From assembly GCF_949628215.1 (NCBI RefSeq), contig NC_134276.1, positions 32,924,226 to 32,988,225 of the forward strand: DNA of 64,000 bases, written 5' to 3'. Positions 1 through 12,500 of the stretch are shown one piece after another (the stretch's first letter is position 1; every line of letters begins with the position of its first letter). The stretch is from Phalacrocorax aristotelis. Lineage: Eukaryota; Chordata; Aves; Suliformes; Phalacrocoracidae. A program made the translations under genes and the position numbers. Under the pieces are notes generated by a model. That model made no database searches. It was not told where the DNA came from and saw only the letters and a list, made by a program, of their open reading frames with translations.

Positions 1-1146
1 TGAGATTTGTCTATATGTTTTGTATTAGCTGTGTCTAGTTTCCCAGGTTCACAGCTCTTGCTAACATTGGCACTTATTTGCGCTAGTACGTTAATGATAT
101 TTTGAAACATCTTTCTTTAATAAAAGCAGAAAAGGGCATTTTTATTAAACACTACTTGACACTGTAGGAGTCTCAGCTGTCATGTACCTTTCTGGGAATT
201 TCAGTGATATAAGCCCAGAGGATTCAGCAGAAGAGAAGGGAGCAGGCTAGGAACACACAGCCTCAAGAGAGCTCTGCTCAAGCTGCTGGGAGATTGCACT
301 CACACTCACCTATTAGAATAAGACTTTCTGAAACAGTCTCCTTCACTGGCTGTAAAGGAAGCCTGCACAGACTAGCTCAGACCTGAAATTAAATCTTTAG
401 ATTCCTAAGGCCACCTGATATCCTATCTGATATAAGCATGTTGCCCATTTCACAAAAAAATACTAATGGAAGGGCCACACACTTATTTACTACTCTGAGC
501 TGTGGGGGGAAAAAAAACTTCTACTATAGCAACTGCAGTCTGAGAAGCACCCTTAGAAATTTTAACGGTACTTAAAATCGTCAGACATTGTTGGACTGAC
601 TAATATGTAACTGGTTGGTACTATCAGTGAAATAACCATTTTTTATTCTTTCCAAAGAATTTATAAATCTTTCATAAGAAAGATTTTTTTCATTTGAAAC
701 ACTGAATAAAGTACAATACTAGAACATTATTTTTCTGCCTGCTTAGCCTGTGCAATTAAAATCAAATAACAAAAGCTTTGGAAATTTGCTACAAATTTTC
801 CAGTCAAGAGGAAAGAATTAAAACTAAAAGCTACAGACAATGAACCTACAAAAAAGAGTTGAGAAATTAATAAAAAAAAAAAGCTAAAATAACATTCTAA
901 AGAATATTACATTTCTAAAGCTCTCTCTCATCATTTGAATAAAAAATATTAATAATTTAAGCTTTTGGTCACAGCAGACAATCATTTTATAAAGTAACTT
1001 TTCTATTTTATTATATTCTACCCTAGAAATGTAACAGAAAAGGACTCCTTTTTATTTTTAATCTACCAATTTCTTGAAAAGTAAAACTAAAAAACTGTAG
1101 TCATAAGTAACTTCTTAAGTGTTTCAAAGAAAGTGTCCACACTCAC

Positions 1147-1185
1147 CAGTGCTGCCGCTTTCAGATTTTTCTTCTGGTTGGCTTT
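1147..1185 (-). other. Candidate 39-nt cassette exon in GTF2F2 intron 4
   Basis: On the minus strand a pyrimidine-rich tract and TTTTTTCCAG acceptor precede 39 bases that end at a GTGAGTGTG donor. The segment starts and ends in phase 1, the phase of the exon 4 donor, so inclusion would add 13 residues (a split Glu codon, then SQPEEKSESGST) without a frameshift. The peptide is acidic and low in complexity, like a linker insertion. I know of no such exon in mammalian RAP30. The splice signals and phase are seen; its use is inference. Confidence 0.25.
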
Positions 1186-4100
1186 CTGGAAAAAAAACCA
1201 AAACAAACAAATGAACAAAAAAGGAAACGTAATGTTTCTGTGTTGATTTTTTGAAATTACATCTAAGAAGTGGGTTGCAAAGCAAAGAATGATAAATTAT
1301 TATAAAAATCACAACCACTGGGTTTGATTAATCTTTATAGATTTACTTTCTGAAGAATAATTTTCCACAGGGAGCAACAAAAATACCTCCTCTAGTGCCC
1401 AAACTCACAACTTAAATGGGAGAACTCCATTAAACCTCTGAGCTCTGCAGGAATGAAGCTACATATTTGTACAGAATCAGTAGTAGGATTATACTCAAGC
1501 AACAAATAGCATCCAGTTATCTCACTGGTCAGCCTAGACAAACAAATATTGGTTTAGTAGATTTTTAAAAAAATCACGGTTCTGCAAAAGAATGCTCTTA
1601 ATTGGCATTAGGTAAACTTTTGAACTTGATCTACCTCTTCTCTCCCCTTTCTGCAGATCACACAAGGATTTATTTCTTCAATCTTTTCCCTTTCTGATCA
1701 TTGGCACTCAAATGGTACTATAGCCCAACTTGTTAGGTAAAAAAAAAATACACATAATCAGAGACATCTCCTGTTCCACAGAGCAGAGAATCTAAGTATG
1801 TATGAAGGAAAAAACCTAGGCAAGTGCTGCAAAGTGACTTGCCAAGAAATTATCACTCGGGTGAACGGCAGAGTCAGATTCAGAAGCAGCTTCTGCGGGA
1901 AATTCCAATCCCACATTTCAAGAGATGGCAGCCGGTGGATGTATTTTGGTAAACTGACTTCAACACCTACCAAGGCCTATGAGATTATATCCCTACATAA
2001 ATTCGTCAGCCTGAAATTTGACTGCTCCTCCCATATTTCTCCTTTTTACACATCATCTAAAGGTAGAGGAGAAAAAGAACATTTTCACTTATCTGTAATG
2101 AAGTTAAAAATGGTAAAATACACTTGTCCTTAGCTTTCAACTCAGACATGTCACAGCTATCATTACAGACTATTTACTTACAGGCAAGAGTGAATTACTG
2201 CTCTAACTCAGAGAGTAATTTTTGAGTTCAGTTAGTTTGATCATTTTTGCCATTTACAGGCTGGGTATTACCAGAACCAAAAACATGAAATACTTTACAA
2301 AACATTTTTCTTGCCACAGATTCTTGCTGGCTTTCATGGCTGATGCCCCAGTTGACTCTTTGAGATGGCTGACAGCCCAGGGACTAATGCAAATGGAAAA
2401 AGCCGTATCTGACAGATCCTTCCTTTTTTACCAGTGGCTGTCCTCAGTCTTAGCAGCTGAAGGCACGTGCTTTCTCACTGAGAAAACATCATTATATGGC
2501 CTCTTCGCAGCCATGATCATTCACAAAGCAAGTTAAGATCCCTACCAACTTTCAGGTATACGTGCAAGATAGCCTGTTTGCAGAAAAACACGTATTTTCT
2601 CATTGACATTTTTTGTGTGTATTTAGCACCATTTACAGCATAATGTTACTACCCAACCAGTACCCTAACTCAGTTATAACTTCATTAAGGAAACATTCAG
2701 CGCACACACAAGAAGCAAAGAAGATGTAATGAAGAGCATGCAAACATATTAAGATACCAATCCCTGCCTGGACTGGGATGTAAGAAGTAGCCAGATTTGA
2801 AGCTGTTGCTCTTTAACTCTGTTTCAATGAAAAGACTAGCTACCCACCCAAAAGTACTGCATAAGACAACACACTTAAAAATTTATTGGCATCTCTGATT
2901 CAAATAACAATAAATGTGTATCATGTGTACAGGGGGAGTGTGTTTTTTTGCCTGTATGTAGCAACAGAATCTGCCCTCAACAGCAGAGCCAGAAAAACAG
3001 ACAAAATTCAAGCCTTGCAAAAAAGTACAGGTTATTTTTTTTACCATTAGACAATTTGTTTTTGTTGTGACATAATCATAAGTCTCTGCTTTAAAAATCT
3101 TCTCAGTACTAGCACGAAGAAGGTAAAGGAAGTTGTACTATCTCTACTCCATATATTTTATCAACACAGAATACTGCTGCTAAGCCTCTGCCACAACATG
3201 CAAGATTCACAGATAACTGTCATCAGGTTGGGGCTTTTTGGTGGTTTTTTTTTTTGGTGAGGTTCTGGGGGGCGGGGGAAGTTGGGATGGGTTTGCTGTT
3301 TTTTTTTTCTACATGTACATCAGTGTACTGAAGACTGAAAAAAAAACAAGTTTAAAATCATCAAAGTAGGCAGAAAGCAACTCTATTCCCACCACACTCA
3401 GCCCATTCTAACATCCCATATATCTTTTACATTATATCTTCAATTGTTTAAATTTGTACAGGAATTAACAGTCTATAGTTTTAATAACAAAAATGAGAAG
3501 AAAATCAGCTTACCCCTGCCACCCACTTGACAGTAATTTGTTAATCTTCACAACACTCATATGAAGTAAATAAATACCATTTCCATCTTCTAGAGATGGA
3601 GGAGAGACATGATGTAAGCACAGTTGTTTCCTAAACAGACTGTATGTTACAATAGTTCATCCAAAACCTTGACCCATCAAAATCCTGTCTGCAATTAGAC
3701 TAGCTTGAGTCACATATTCTACTTTTCTCATGATGGGTTGTATCTTCTTTAAGATCCTCACAAATATTTGGAAATGTGCATAAACGCGAGAGATCTGAAA
3801 GGCTGCTGTTGCTTCTATTTCTTTTGATCATGAGGCTGCTGATAGGTTTTCCTCTTCTGCTAAAAGCAGTCCATAAAAGATTGAAGCACATAAAGGAACA
3901 AAGAAGCATTAAGTAAGACCCTAAAGCATTTTGGAGACTGGAATGTGTGGTTAACTGACAGCCTGAACAAATAGAGACAATTGGAAAGTGCTGTTAAAGT
4001 AGACAGGTATACGTCAAAACTCCTCAGCAGGCAGACCTAAGATGGCAGAAGGATGAGGGAGGGCGTTTATTTCCTAAATAATAGTTTGATGAAAAATTTG

Positions 4101-4997
4101 AGAAGTCAAACATTCATCTAATAAGATTAGTAGTATCACAAGGCATCAAGATTCTGAGCGCTATGTACTTTACTGGAAATAATTAAATGTAATTATAGGA
4201 GTAACTGCTTTAATGAAAGAAAGAAACATCATTCCAGGATTTTCATTAGCATTCCTTTCCGTCACATTCCTTTAAATGGCTGGATATATCTGATATTTCA
4301 AAATACAAATATACAAAATACAGAATACAAACCTCTGAATATTCATTTTCACTGGAATACAACCATGTACTATATGTTATACAGTAGGCATGACTCATGT
4401 ACAAACTCAGAAAAGGTCCTTTCATATATGAGAAGCTGTAAAAAGGAAAAAAAACCCAACCCAAAACAAGGGGAGAATATTCAAGGGTGTGGGAATAAAG
4501 GAGCTATTCTAAGGTATATAGGCAGAGTAATATGTATTATTGAAGAGGAATACATAAAAAATTTTAATTCCATGAACTGAGATTCTGAAAGAAGAGAATA
4601 TTCAGAAAACTGGAGAACGCAATGTTAAGAGCCAGCAGTCTTCTGTGAAGCATGAAACAGCGAAGCAATCCATGCATGAATGCTGCTCAGAAACGAAAGT
4701 CTGGTAGTCATTCTGTCAATGGAATTCTCTAAACACTTTTTACTTTCAGTAAGATGGAACAAGCATGAAGGAATTTAAAGGCACTAAAATAGGTTTTAAG
4801 GCAATCCCACTTATGAAGGGGGTTTTGTGAAGATATATTCAAAATTTCAATAAAATGAGTCATCTCACCCAACTTCACAGAAATATACTTTATTTACGCC
4901 TACAGTGTGAAGTCTTCCTCTCCACCCATCAGTCCTTTACAGTTAGGGATGCAATTGCCTACCAAGGTCTGTGTTTTCCCAAGTCACATTAGTAGCA

Positions 4998-5247
4998 TGT
5001 AGGGGAATAGACAGGGATCGGTGACCGGAAGATCACGGGCTGTGATGGAAAGATAGACTCCTCCCCATAGGAGTGGCAGGAACAGGAAGCGCAAGAGCTA
5101 TATAAGCGTGTGACGCAGCTAAATAAACGGACATTTTGTATCCATCATATTGATGTCTGTGCATCACTGTCCCCAGGGTGGGTAGAGCCCTGTGTCCCGG
5201 AGATATGCGGCCCAAGATAAGTTCTCCCGTAGAAGTGTACAGCTACA
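4998..5247 (+). mobile_element. Solo LTR of an avian endogenous retrovirus, 250 bp, with 6-bp target duplication
   Basis: The element begins TGTAGGGG and ends GCTACA, so the tips form the short inverted repeat TGTAG/CTACA. It is flanked on both sides by GTAGCA (4992-4997 and 5248-5253), a perfect 6-bp target-site duplication. Inside are a TATA box (tataag, about 5101) and a polyadenylation signal aataaa (5122-5127) some 20 bp later, the layout of a short U3-R-U5. The 6-bp duplication and small size fit alpharetrovirus-like or ERVK-like avian LTRs. No internal viral sequence remains, as expected after LTR-LTR recombination. The plus orientation is opposite to the host gene GTF2F2. Confidence 0.9.
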
Positions 5248-6282
5248 GTAGCACATTTTTCCAAGAATTAGCTCAGTAAGAAACTTTTATCATTATCTAT
5301 AACATAGCTGTATTTTTTAATTTGTATTTAGAGCCAGGAATCCTAAACTACCTGCTGGCAGAAAAATTAAGCAATAGGAATTAAAGCAGTATGGGAATCA
5401 ATTTATAATCACCATCAGAAAAGTTTTCTGTTAATTGTTTAACAAAAACATGTTCCCATTCCTTCAACCAAGAAAGAAACTGTCAAATTGTAGCACTTCC
5501 TTATGCCAGGGTGTCTGCCAGTAGGAAGATCAGAAAAAAACCGAATTTTAACAAAACACACCCTATGTCAAGCCCATGACTTGCCCCTAGATAGTTCTTA
5601 GCTATACACACATATGAAAAAAATAATTTTGCTCAATACAACACATTGAAATATATGCAAAATGCTCTCCTTTTCTCCCGCCCAAAAAATTACAGCTATG
5701 ATAGCTGATGACAAAGATAAGATAAAATGACTGGAAGCACAAATAGCATTGTTGCATAGCAACTGTTGATGTACATATGGTGATGTTTATGGAACAGAAT
5801 GTAGCTCATATTTAAAGCAGAAATAATACTGAAATCAGCCTAGACAGCAAGACCTAGACAGCAAGAGACAACTGTGCTTTGGATCCCTCTGCAGTCATCA
5901 CAGAAGCCACACTTCCCGCCAGCTTTGCTAAACTGATGTTCAGGAACACCACTGCAGGTCTTAGTCATCTGCCCAGCGATGAAGACAACGCGAAGTCTCA
6001 CGTATGCAAACAACCTTGCAAAGGAAGCAGGGAGGTATTTTGCAACATGTGCTTTCAGAGTGCATTGTACTATGTATTATTCGTTAAAACTATTTCAAAA
6101 TACAGAAATAGGAAAAGAAAGAGCCAAAGTCCCAGACTTAGCATAAACAAAGAACACCATGTGTGAAAGCTAGCATAGGCCAGATTTTTAATATTATCTG
6201 GGATGGGATCCACTCTATCCAGCTTTACATTAGAAGAGAGTTTAATTTGTGTTTCAATTTATGTATTAGCTATATCCAACAC

Positions 6283-6655
6283 ATAGAATAGAATAGAACA
6301 AAACGGAACAGACTATTTCAGTTGGAAGGGACATACAACGATCATCTAGTCCAACTGCCTGACCACTTCAGGGTTGACCAAAAGTTAAAGCATGTTGTTA
6401 AAGGCATTGTCCAAATGCTTCTTAAGCACTGACAGGCTTGGGGCATCAACCACCTCTCTTGGAAGGCTGTTCCACTGTTTGACCACCCTCTCGGTAAAGC
6501 AATGCTTTCTAATATCCAGTCTAAACCTCCCCTGGTGCAGCTTTGAGCCATTCCCATAATATCACTGGATACCGGGGAGAAGAGGTCCGCTCCTCGGGAA
6601 GCTGTAGACAGCAATGAGGTTACCCTTCCCCCTCCTTTTCTCCAAACTAGACAAA
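6283..6655 (-). mobile_element. CR1 LINE fragment, eroded 3' end
   Basis: On the plus strand it reads gttggaagggacatacaac, then atcatctagtccaactgcc, then phrases such as ggaaggctgttccactg and cctcccctggtgcagctttg: the reverse complement of the CR1 ORF2 C-terminus and 3' UTR. The 3' hairpin end lies near 6285. Several substitutions and small gaps suggest a moderately old copy. It sits in GTF2F2 intron 4. Confidence 0.9.
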
Positions 6656-6975
6656 ACCAAATTTTATATTAGCTCAGATCTAGTACACATACTGCAGAAG
6701 ACCAAGAAACTACAATTCATTAGACTTGGACGTAACAAATGGCACCTCAGAAGAGCCTACTGCTGTCCATTAACTAATATGGGACCACCAGAGATATAGA
6801 GGTTTACAAGGTAAGAACTAAAGGATTTTTTACAACTACAGCAGGTATTACAAGCAACTTCAGTTAAGACAAAACAAAAAACACAGAAAATCCATTTAGA
6901 AGTCTAAAAATTACACCATGCAGAAATTATTAAATTACTTGTCAAGTTTGATCTCTTTTGCTTGCTCTAAGTTAC

Positions 6976-7086
6976 CTGACCATTCAATGTGAAGTGCTGA
7001 ATTATCCAGAATACATAAACTCCCTGCAGCATCTTCCAAAGTTAAAAAATATTTTGGAGGCAGCTGTGTCATTCCACATTCACTTT
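6976..7086 (-). other. Candidate 111-nt cassette exon in GTF2F2 intron 4
   Basis: On the minus strand a GATGGTCTTTCAG acceptor is followed by 111 open bases and a TCAG/GTAACT donor. Start and end are both phase 1, so the segment could be inserted after exon 4 in frame, adding 37 residues including LPPKYFLTLEDAAGS. I do not recognise the peptide. Open stretches of this size flanked by splice-like signals also arise by chance in AT-rich introns, so confidence is low. Confidence 0.18.
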
Positions 7087-9394
7087 CTGAAAGACCATCA
7101 AAAAGATGGTCACTACAACACAAGGATCCCAGGATCAGAGGACAGCTCACAGAGTAGTTCTCAGAGCTTTTAATGTGCTCCAGAAAAAATAATAAAAATT
7201 TAAAAAACCACACAAACCCCACCCTTTATAAAAGAAACACATCTGTTTTATGCAGTTTTCTCCACTTCAGTCCTCAAGACAGGTATTGACTGAAAGCAAC
7301 AGTGCACAAATAACTTTTTTATTAATATTTCATTTGCATAATTCCTCAAATGCACCCTTCCAGATGCAGCATTTAAAATGCCATCTGCAGTTCCACAGCA
7401 CCTTAATCTTTGGCCCACAGTTCAAACCGGCATATTGATTCTGTCATAGGGTGCACTTTGCAAAAGAAAAAGGAACAAGACCACCAATGCTTTTCACAAA
7501 AATATGTTAATGTTAATTTGAAGACAAATATTGGTCTGTGACCATAAGGATGAATGCATTTCAATTTCCTATGACTGTCTCTTACTGCAGATCGACAGGT
7601 GTGCAAAGATGTGTAAGCTTTTATTGAGTCTCTTTCCATGGTTGATGTAATTATAGTGTTTTTTTCCATGAGGACTTTCTGGCATCAAATAGTGCAGCAG
7701 CCTTTCTTTCAGTTGCAGTATCCATATAGTTTCATTCCACTCTTCAGATACCTGTTTTCACACTAGCCATAATTCACTACCAAATTTGTTAAAATTGGCC
7801 CTGGAGCTCAAAACATGTTGGCGATGCACATTCAGACACAAGAATGTGGCTGCAGGAACGTGGTGTCTGTAAGAAATCTGCCTAGAATTTGGAATATTTG
7901 TGTCACAATCATCTTCATAACCAAAAAAAGTCGTGCAAGAAAAGCACATTAAAGTTTATTTTTTATTATACTGCCAACGCCAGCTTTAACACAACAGCAA
8001 CACGTTTTAGCCATTTTGCATTTAAGCAAGTTTAATGAAAACTCACTGACTGTATGTTATGTTTGCTAATCTCAAGCAAAAACAATTTTGACAGGGTCTA
8101 TGCTTATTCAGTGCTTCACTCCAAACTTTTCTCATTTCACTACCTACCCTTTGCTCCTGATTAATATAACAACTTCTACTCAACAGAGTCACGGTCTTTG
8201 AATAACATTTGGTAGTTGTTAAGAAATGCCAATTTTTAATTAATTAAATAAAAATAGGGCAGCTTCGAAGTACCTAAAGGTTTCAGGACGCTAGTATTAC
8301 AGGTGCCAAAACAGAAATAAATGGGCATTTTCTAGCTATCACATTTCAATGACTTCCATTCTAACTGATGATAAATACTCCACATTCCAGTTAAGCATCT
8401 GCACTAACTGCAGTGTAAATTACTATTAGAAGTTTTTGAAGCAATATTTTGTATAAAAAGCATAATCCCATGGGATTTGCAGCAAACGTGCAAAAATCAA
8501 TGAAGGTATATTCTAAACACACCTTCACATCCAAAACCTCTCACTTCTGTCAAGCATTCCGAGGTCGAGAGGCACAGAGAAACGAAAAAGGATGAGGTAC
8601 TACTTTAATGCTTACAACATTCTTGAAAACTTGCTCCGTGTCCCTTTCCACATTTGTAATCTACAGATTACAAAAATCAGTATTTGTGAAGTGTTGCAAG
8701 TCACACTTGCATGTGTGAATATGAAAATACATGAAAATACAATAGTTTGGGTTTTTTTTAAAGTGAAAAACCAATATCATAACTACATTACTTTCAGAAA
8801 AAGAGATAACTGAAAAGTGCCCGAGTTGTACTGTAAGAGCTTGTATTTCTAAACACAACCATGACAGTCAAGCTACGTGTACCTTAATATCTTAATGCTC
8901 AGCCATTAAATATTTAAATAGATTTTAAAAAGGAGGTGATCAAACTTAGTATTCTAACTCTGTCTTGTGACTTATAATTCTCCCTCCCTCATTTACTCCA
9001 TAAAACAGAGACAAACTATATTCACAGCAGAGACCAATTCAAGGAGACAAAAAAAATATATTAGTTGATCCCAAAAGACCACGGGAACATAAAAAAAATT
9101 TTTCCAGTGAAAACCCTAAAGAGGAACACACAATATACTGCACTCCACACTCCCTGTTGTCTTCAGCAGACCCACAGCTGAAATGTACATGATAACCCTA
9201 TGTGGGGAACTTAAATTAGTTGCTCAATCATATGAAGAAGAGAGACAGACACAAGAAAAGAGCAGTGATATGTATGCAGATAACAATAAAACAGAGACAA
9301 AATCTGACTTCTGAGACTCCTGGCCTTTACAGCAGCAAGTTTATTGAAATCATGTATACTAGAATCGTAACAAACAACTTCAATTCTAACTTAC

Positions 9395-9539
9395 CTACTG
9401 AACTTTCTGTGAACACTGTTAAGGTCTGTCCTCCCACACTTTGCAGAAGAAATGGATGTTCCCTTGGGGCACTGACTGAAGTAGGTTTTCCTCCAATATC
9501 ACTGATGCTTGCAAGCTCTTCATTCAAAGTAAATGACAC
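9395..9539 (-). CDS. GTF2F2: GTF2F2 coding exon 4
   Basis: One hundred and forty-five bases after a GACTGTTAG acceptor and before a GTAAGTTAG donor. It encodes VSFTLNEELASISDIGGKPT through SVGGQTLTVFTESSV plus one base (phase 1). This is the core of the TFIIF beta dimerisation domain. Human RAP30 reads TESSSDKLSLEG at this point, so exon 5 should open with AT or an equivalent to finish an Asp or Glu codon. Confidence 0.97.
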
Positions 9540-12500
9540 CTAACAGTCACAATTACCAGAGTGTTACTAAACAGACTCAGTTACAGAGCTTTAAGAGTTA
9601 TGGGGAAACAAAAACAGAGAGAAAACAAGTAGTGTAGCATATTTCCATTTCAAAAACAGAGAGTGAGATAAGAGTCTTAATATATTGATCTCTTATTGAA
9701 ATACAGAATTCAAAGCTTTCAGGTACTTAATAAAATTAATCATCTTTTAAAAATTGTAAGTTACTTCCTGCTGAAGTCAGAGAACAATTTGAATTTACTT
9801 ATTAAAACATAAGGTATAACAGGTTTTCAGACACTGTTCAGTATGAGTGCTTTAAAACGTTTCACACAGCCAGCCGAGTTCCAGAAAAAGTGCTAATGTA
9901 CCACAACATTTGCTATTAGCCTGAGGACTCCTGAATTGTACACAGCCCAGGAGAGGTTCAAATACAGCTCCTTTGCTATGTTTACATTGTATACCCAATA
10001 CAGGAGCTGAGGAGGTACTGGGAGAACTGGGTAACCAGAATCCCTAGCCACAGAACATCGAAAGAAACCTGAAAAGGGACTGTTCAGACCTGCACTGCAT
10101 ACTTTTCCTGTACGTCCTCCTCAGTTAGCCTCATTCTGCCATGCAGCAACAGGGTCCCTGGGAAGCCACCCATTCTCATGGGGTTCCTCACCGCTTGGCT
10201 CCACACAGACTGCAAAATGCACTTTGTGGCTCTCATCAATATCAAGATTTTGGTGTGGGGCTTACAAAATTAGGGAGGTTGGCTCATATTCCAGCCTAGA
10301 AGAGTCCAATCAAACATCGAAACCTCCAGTAGAACTCTCTCCACCTCTCTCCACTTATTCTAAAGGGAGTTTGGCCAGGTTATCAAATGGCAAATGAAGC
10401 TTACTTCCCTGACATTTTTTTGTCCAGAGTTTCTTCCAATTGAGCAACAGACTGACGTGGTATTTGAAGTAATTCCAACTAATGCAACTTTTCTTCTTGC
10501 TTGTAAAAGATACAGGAAGTTACTGTCAGTCACTGAGGGTGCTAATAAATGCAGCTACCTCTGCATACAGCAAAACCTTCAAGTTGCTTTATATGTAGTA
10601 GGACCAAATTCCAAATTTAAGAGAGAGTACTTTCTGAAATTGCAACCCTCCATCTCCAACCTCTTCTACTTTACCATTATCCTCCTTACTTCTCAGAAAG
10701 CCTTTTGCACTAACACATCTCAAAATGTTGAGAGAAGGTCATTACTATGGTTGCTGCTTACGGATGCGTAAACAAATGTAGGGAACAAAGAGACTTGATC
10801 AAAGTCCCACAGTAAACCTATGGGCAGAGCTACAAACAGAATTCTTTGCTCCTGATTCTGTGGTACAATGCTTCATTACACGTGTAACAAAAAATATGTG
10901 ACATTAGAAACCAGCATATTGTACACAATTTTTAGAATTTAAAATATAACACATTCACAGCCTTTGTATTTAGTAATTACTTACTTCTGTTCTTCCTTGA
11001 TTTCTGCAAAAGAAAATATTTAATGTTTTAGTTTCCATAATCTAATTCCACAAGTTTAGCTTCCCTGATAAAAAAGCAAATTTAAATTCTAGTTTTGTTA
11101 CTCATCTTCACTCCTGAGCTGCTCTTTTTTTTTTTATGCTGATGCCCAAGAATAAATGGGAAAAGTCAGCAGGTGAGAACAGAAGCAGCAAAATAGCACA
11201 TAAGTAAGTTAAAGAACGTTCTCCAGTTAGATGTGCATATTCCTTGGGTTTAAGAAATCAAACATCAGGTAATGGGATACAGCCACTCCCCAGTATAATT
11301 TCAGATCATTTATGTCTTGATAATCACTATAAAAGAAGTACCTTTCAGGTTTCAGAGAAATATGCACAGTGTTTGCAAGACACAGGATTACGTATTATAA
11401 GGCATGCAACATAATCTATTTTACTGCAGGTAACTTCTAAGAATTGCAACCAGTAAAGGTACAGTAAAGGCTTACTTGGCAATCCTTAGTTTTCCCACTT
11501 CACCTCTTCCTGAAGCTTTATTCCACTGTTGTGACAAGTACTTGGGCACCTAAAAAAGAAGACAAATTTCCAGAAAAGCAGATTTAAAAATTCTATATAA
11601 ATTTTGAATGACCATGTACTTCAAATGCGGTTACCCTGACCACTTCAGAATACAGTATGATCTAAATGTAATAGACAATATATTCTATTAGGGAGAGCAA
11701 AGAGAACAATGTAGCACAAAATCAAGGTCAGTGGAGAGTCCCAAACGAGGGGAAAAAAAATCTTAATACCTTTAATCTCAAATACTATTATCCAATCATG
11801 AAAGGAAAATAAAATCAGCATCATATTCTTAAACTAAGGAGTCCAAATAATTTTATCAAGTAATACTACACTTCAAATATTCATTAGAAATTCTCATCTC
11901 TCTACGAAGGAAAAAAAAAAAAAAGCCAAAAAAAACACTGATGAGAAGTTAGGCAACAACGACTCAGAGACCAGAAGGTGCTGTGAAGGGAAGGCTTAGC
12001 ATTTGGGAAACTCAGACACATTCAGCAGCAAACCATAGCTCTGCTCCTACCAGATGCCCACTTCTTCAACGGCAGAACCACCCTATGCAGATCTGCCTCC
12101 CATCACTCATTCCCACCCCTCCGCTCTACCGAGAAAGGTCTTTGTGCAGCAGGTCAGTATATGGAAAGAGCAAACTGATCTGTCTGGGAGGTGTGGGGGA
12201 CTGTTACGTTTGAGCTGTGCTGACTGTATATTTAGCACGTGGAACAACCAAGCCGGGGTCCCAGCCCATTTCCCCGAACAACTGCACAAAGCAAAGGTCA
12301 GTGCAGGGACAGGAACAAGTGGCCCTAACTAACCTGATACATCCAAGGAATAAAAGCTGCTCCAGTGACACTGACTCACCCACAGACACATTCCTTCAGC
12401 TACAAAGGTTTCAGTACCTGCAACCTCAGGTGGCCTGGGCTTATGATGGACAGTAAAGGCACCCACGTAACCAACCAACAAGCTGGAATCTGGCTTGCCA

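Larger units (their letters stand above)
1..9394 (-). other. GTF2F2: GTF2F2 intron 4, 5' part
   Basis: Non-coding DNA downstream of the exon 4 donor. I looked on the minus strand for the next RAP30 peptide stretches (IVVQRAEC, NYMRLKR, NHQYNIEYE) and did not find them, so this long intron continues past the window. It contains a solo LTR (4998-5247), an eroded CR1 copy (6283-6655) and the two exon-like cassettes listed separately. The rest is AT-rich unique sequence with short homopolymers. KCTD4, which lies inside GTF2F2 in mammals, is not present here. Confidence 0.85.

Noticed and set aside
3700-3909. Minus-strand tail-like peptide after a CTTTTAG acceptor
   Set aside because: It looks like a terminal exon, but the required phase (two bases carried over) does not match GTF2F2 exon 4 or the cassettes, and no partner exon was found.
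5033-5215. 60-codon minus-strand open frame
   Set aside because: Lies wholly within the non-coding solo LTR on its antisense strand.
1-9394. GTF2F2 exons 5-8 and the nested KCTD4 gene
   Set aside because: Searched by eye for their conserved peptides on both strands; not present, so they must lie beyond the window.
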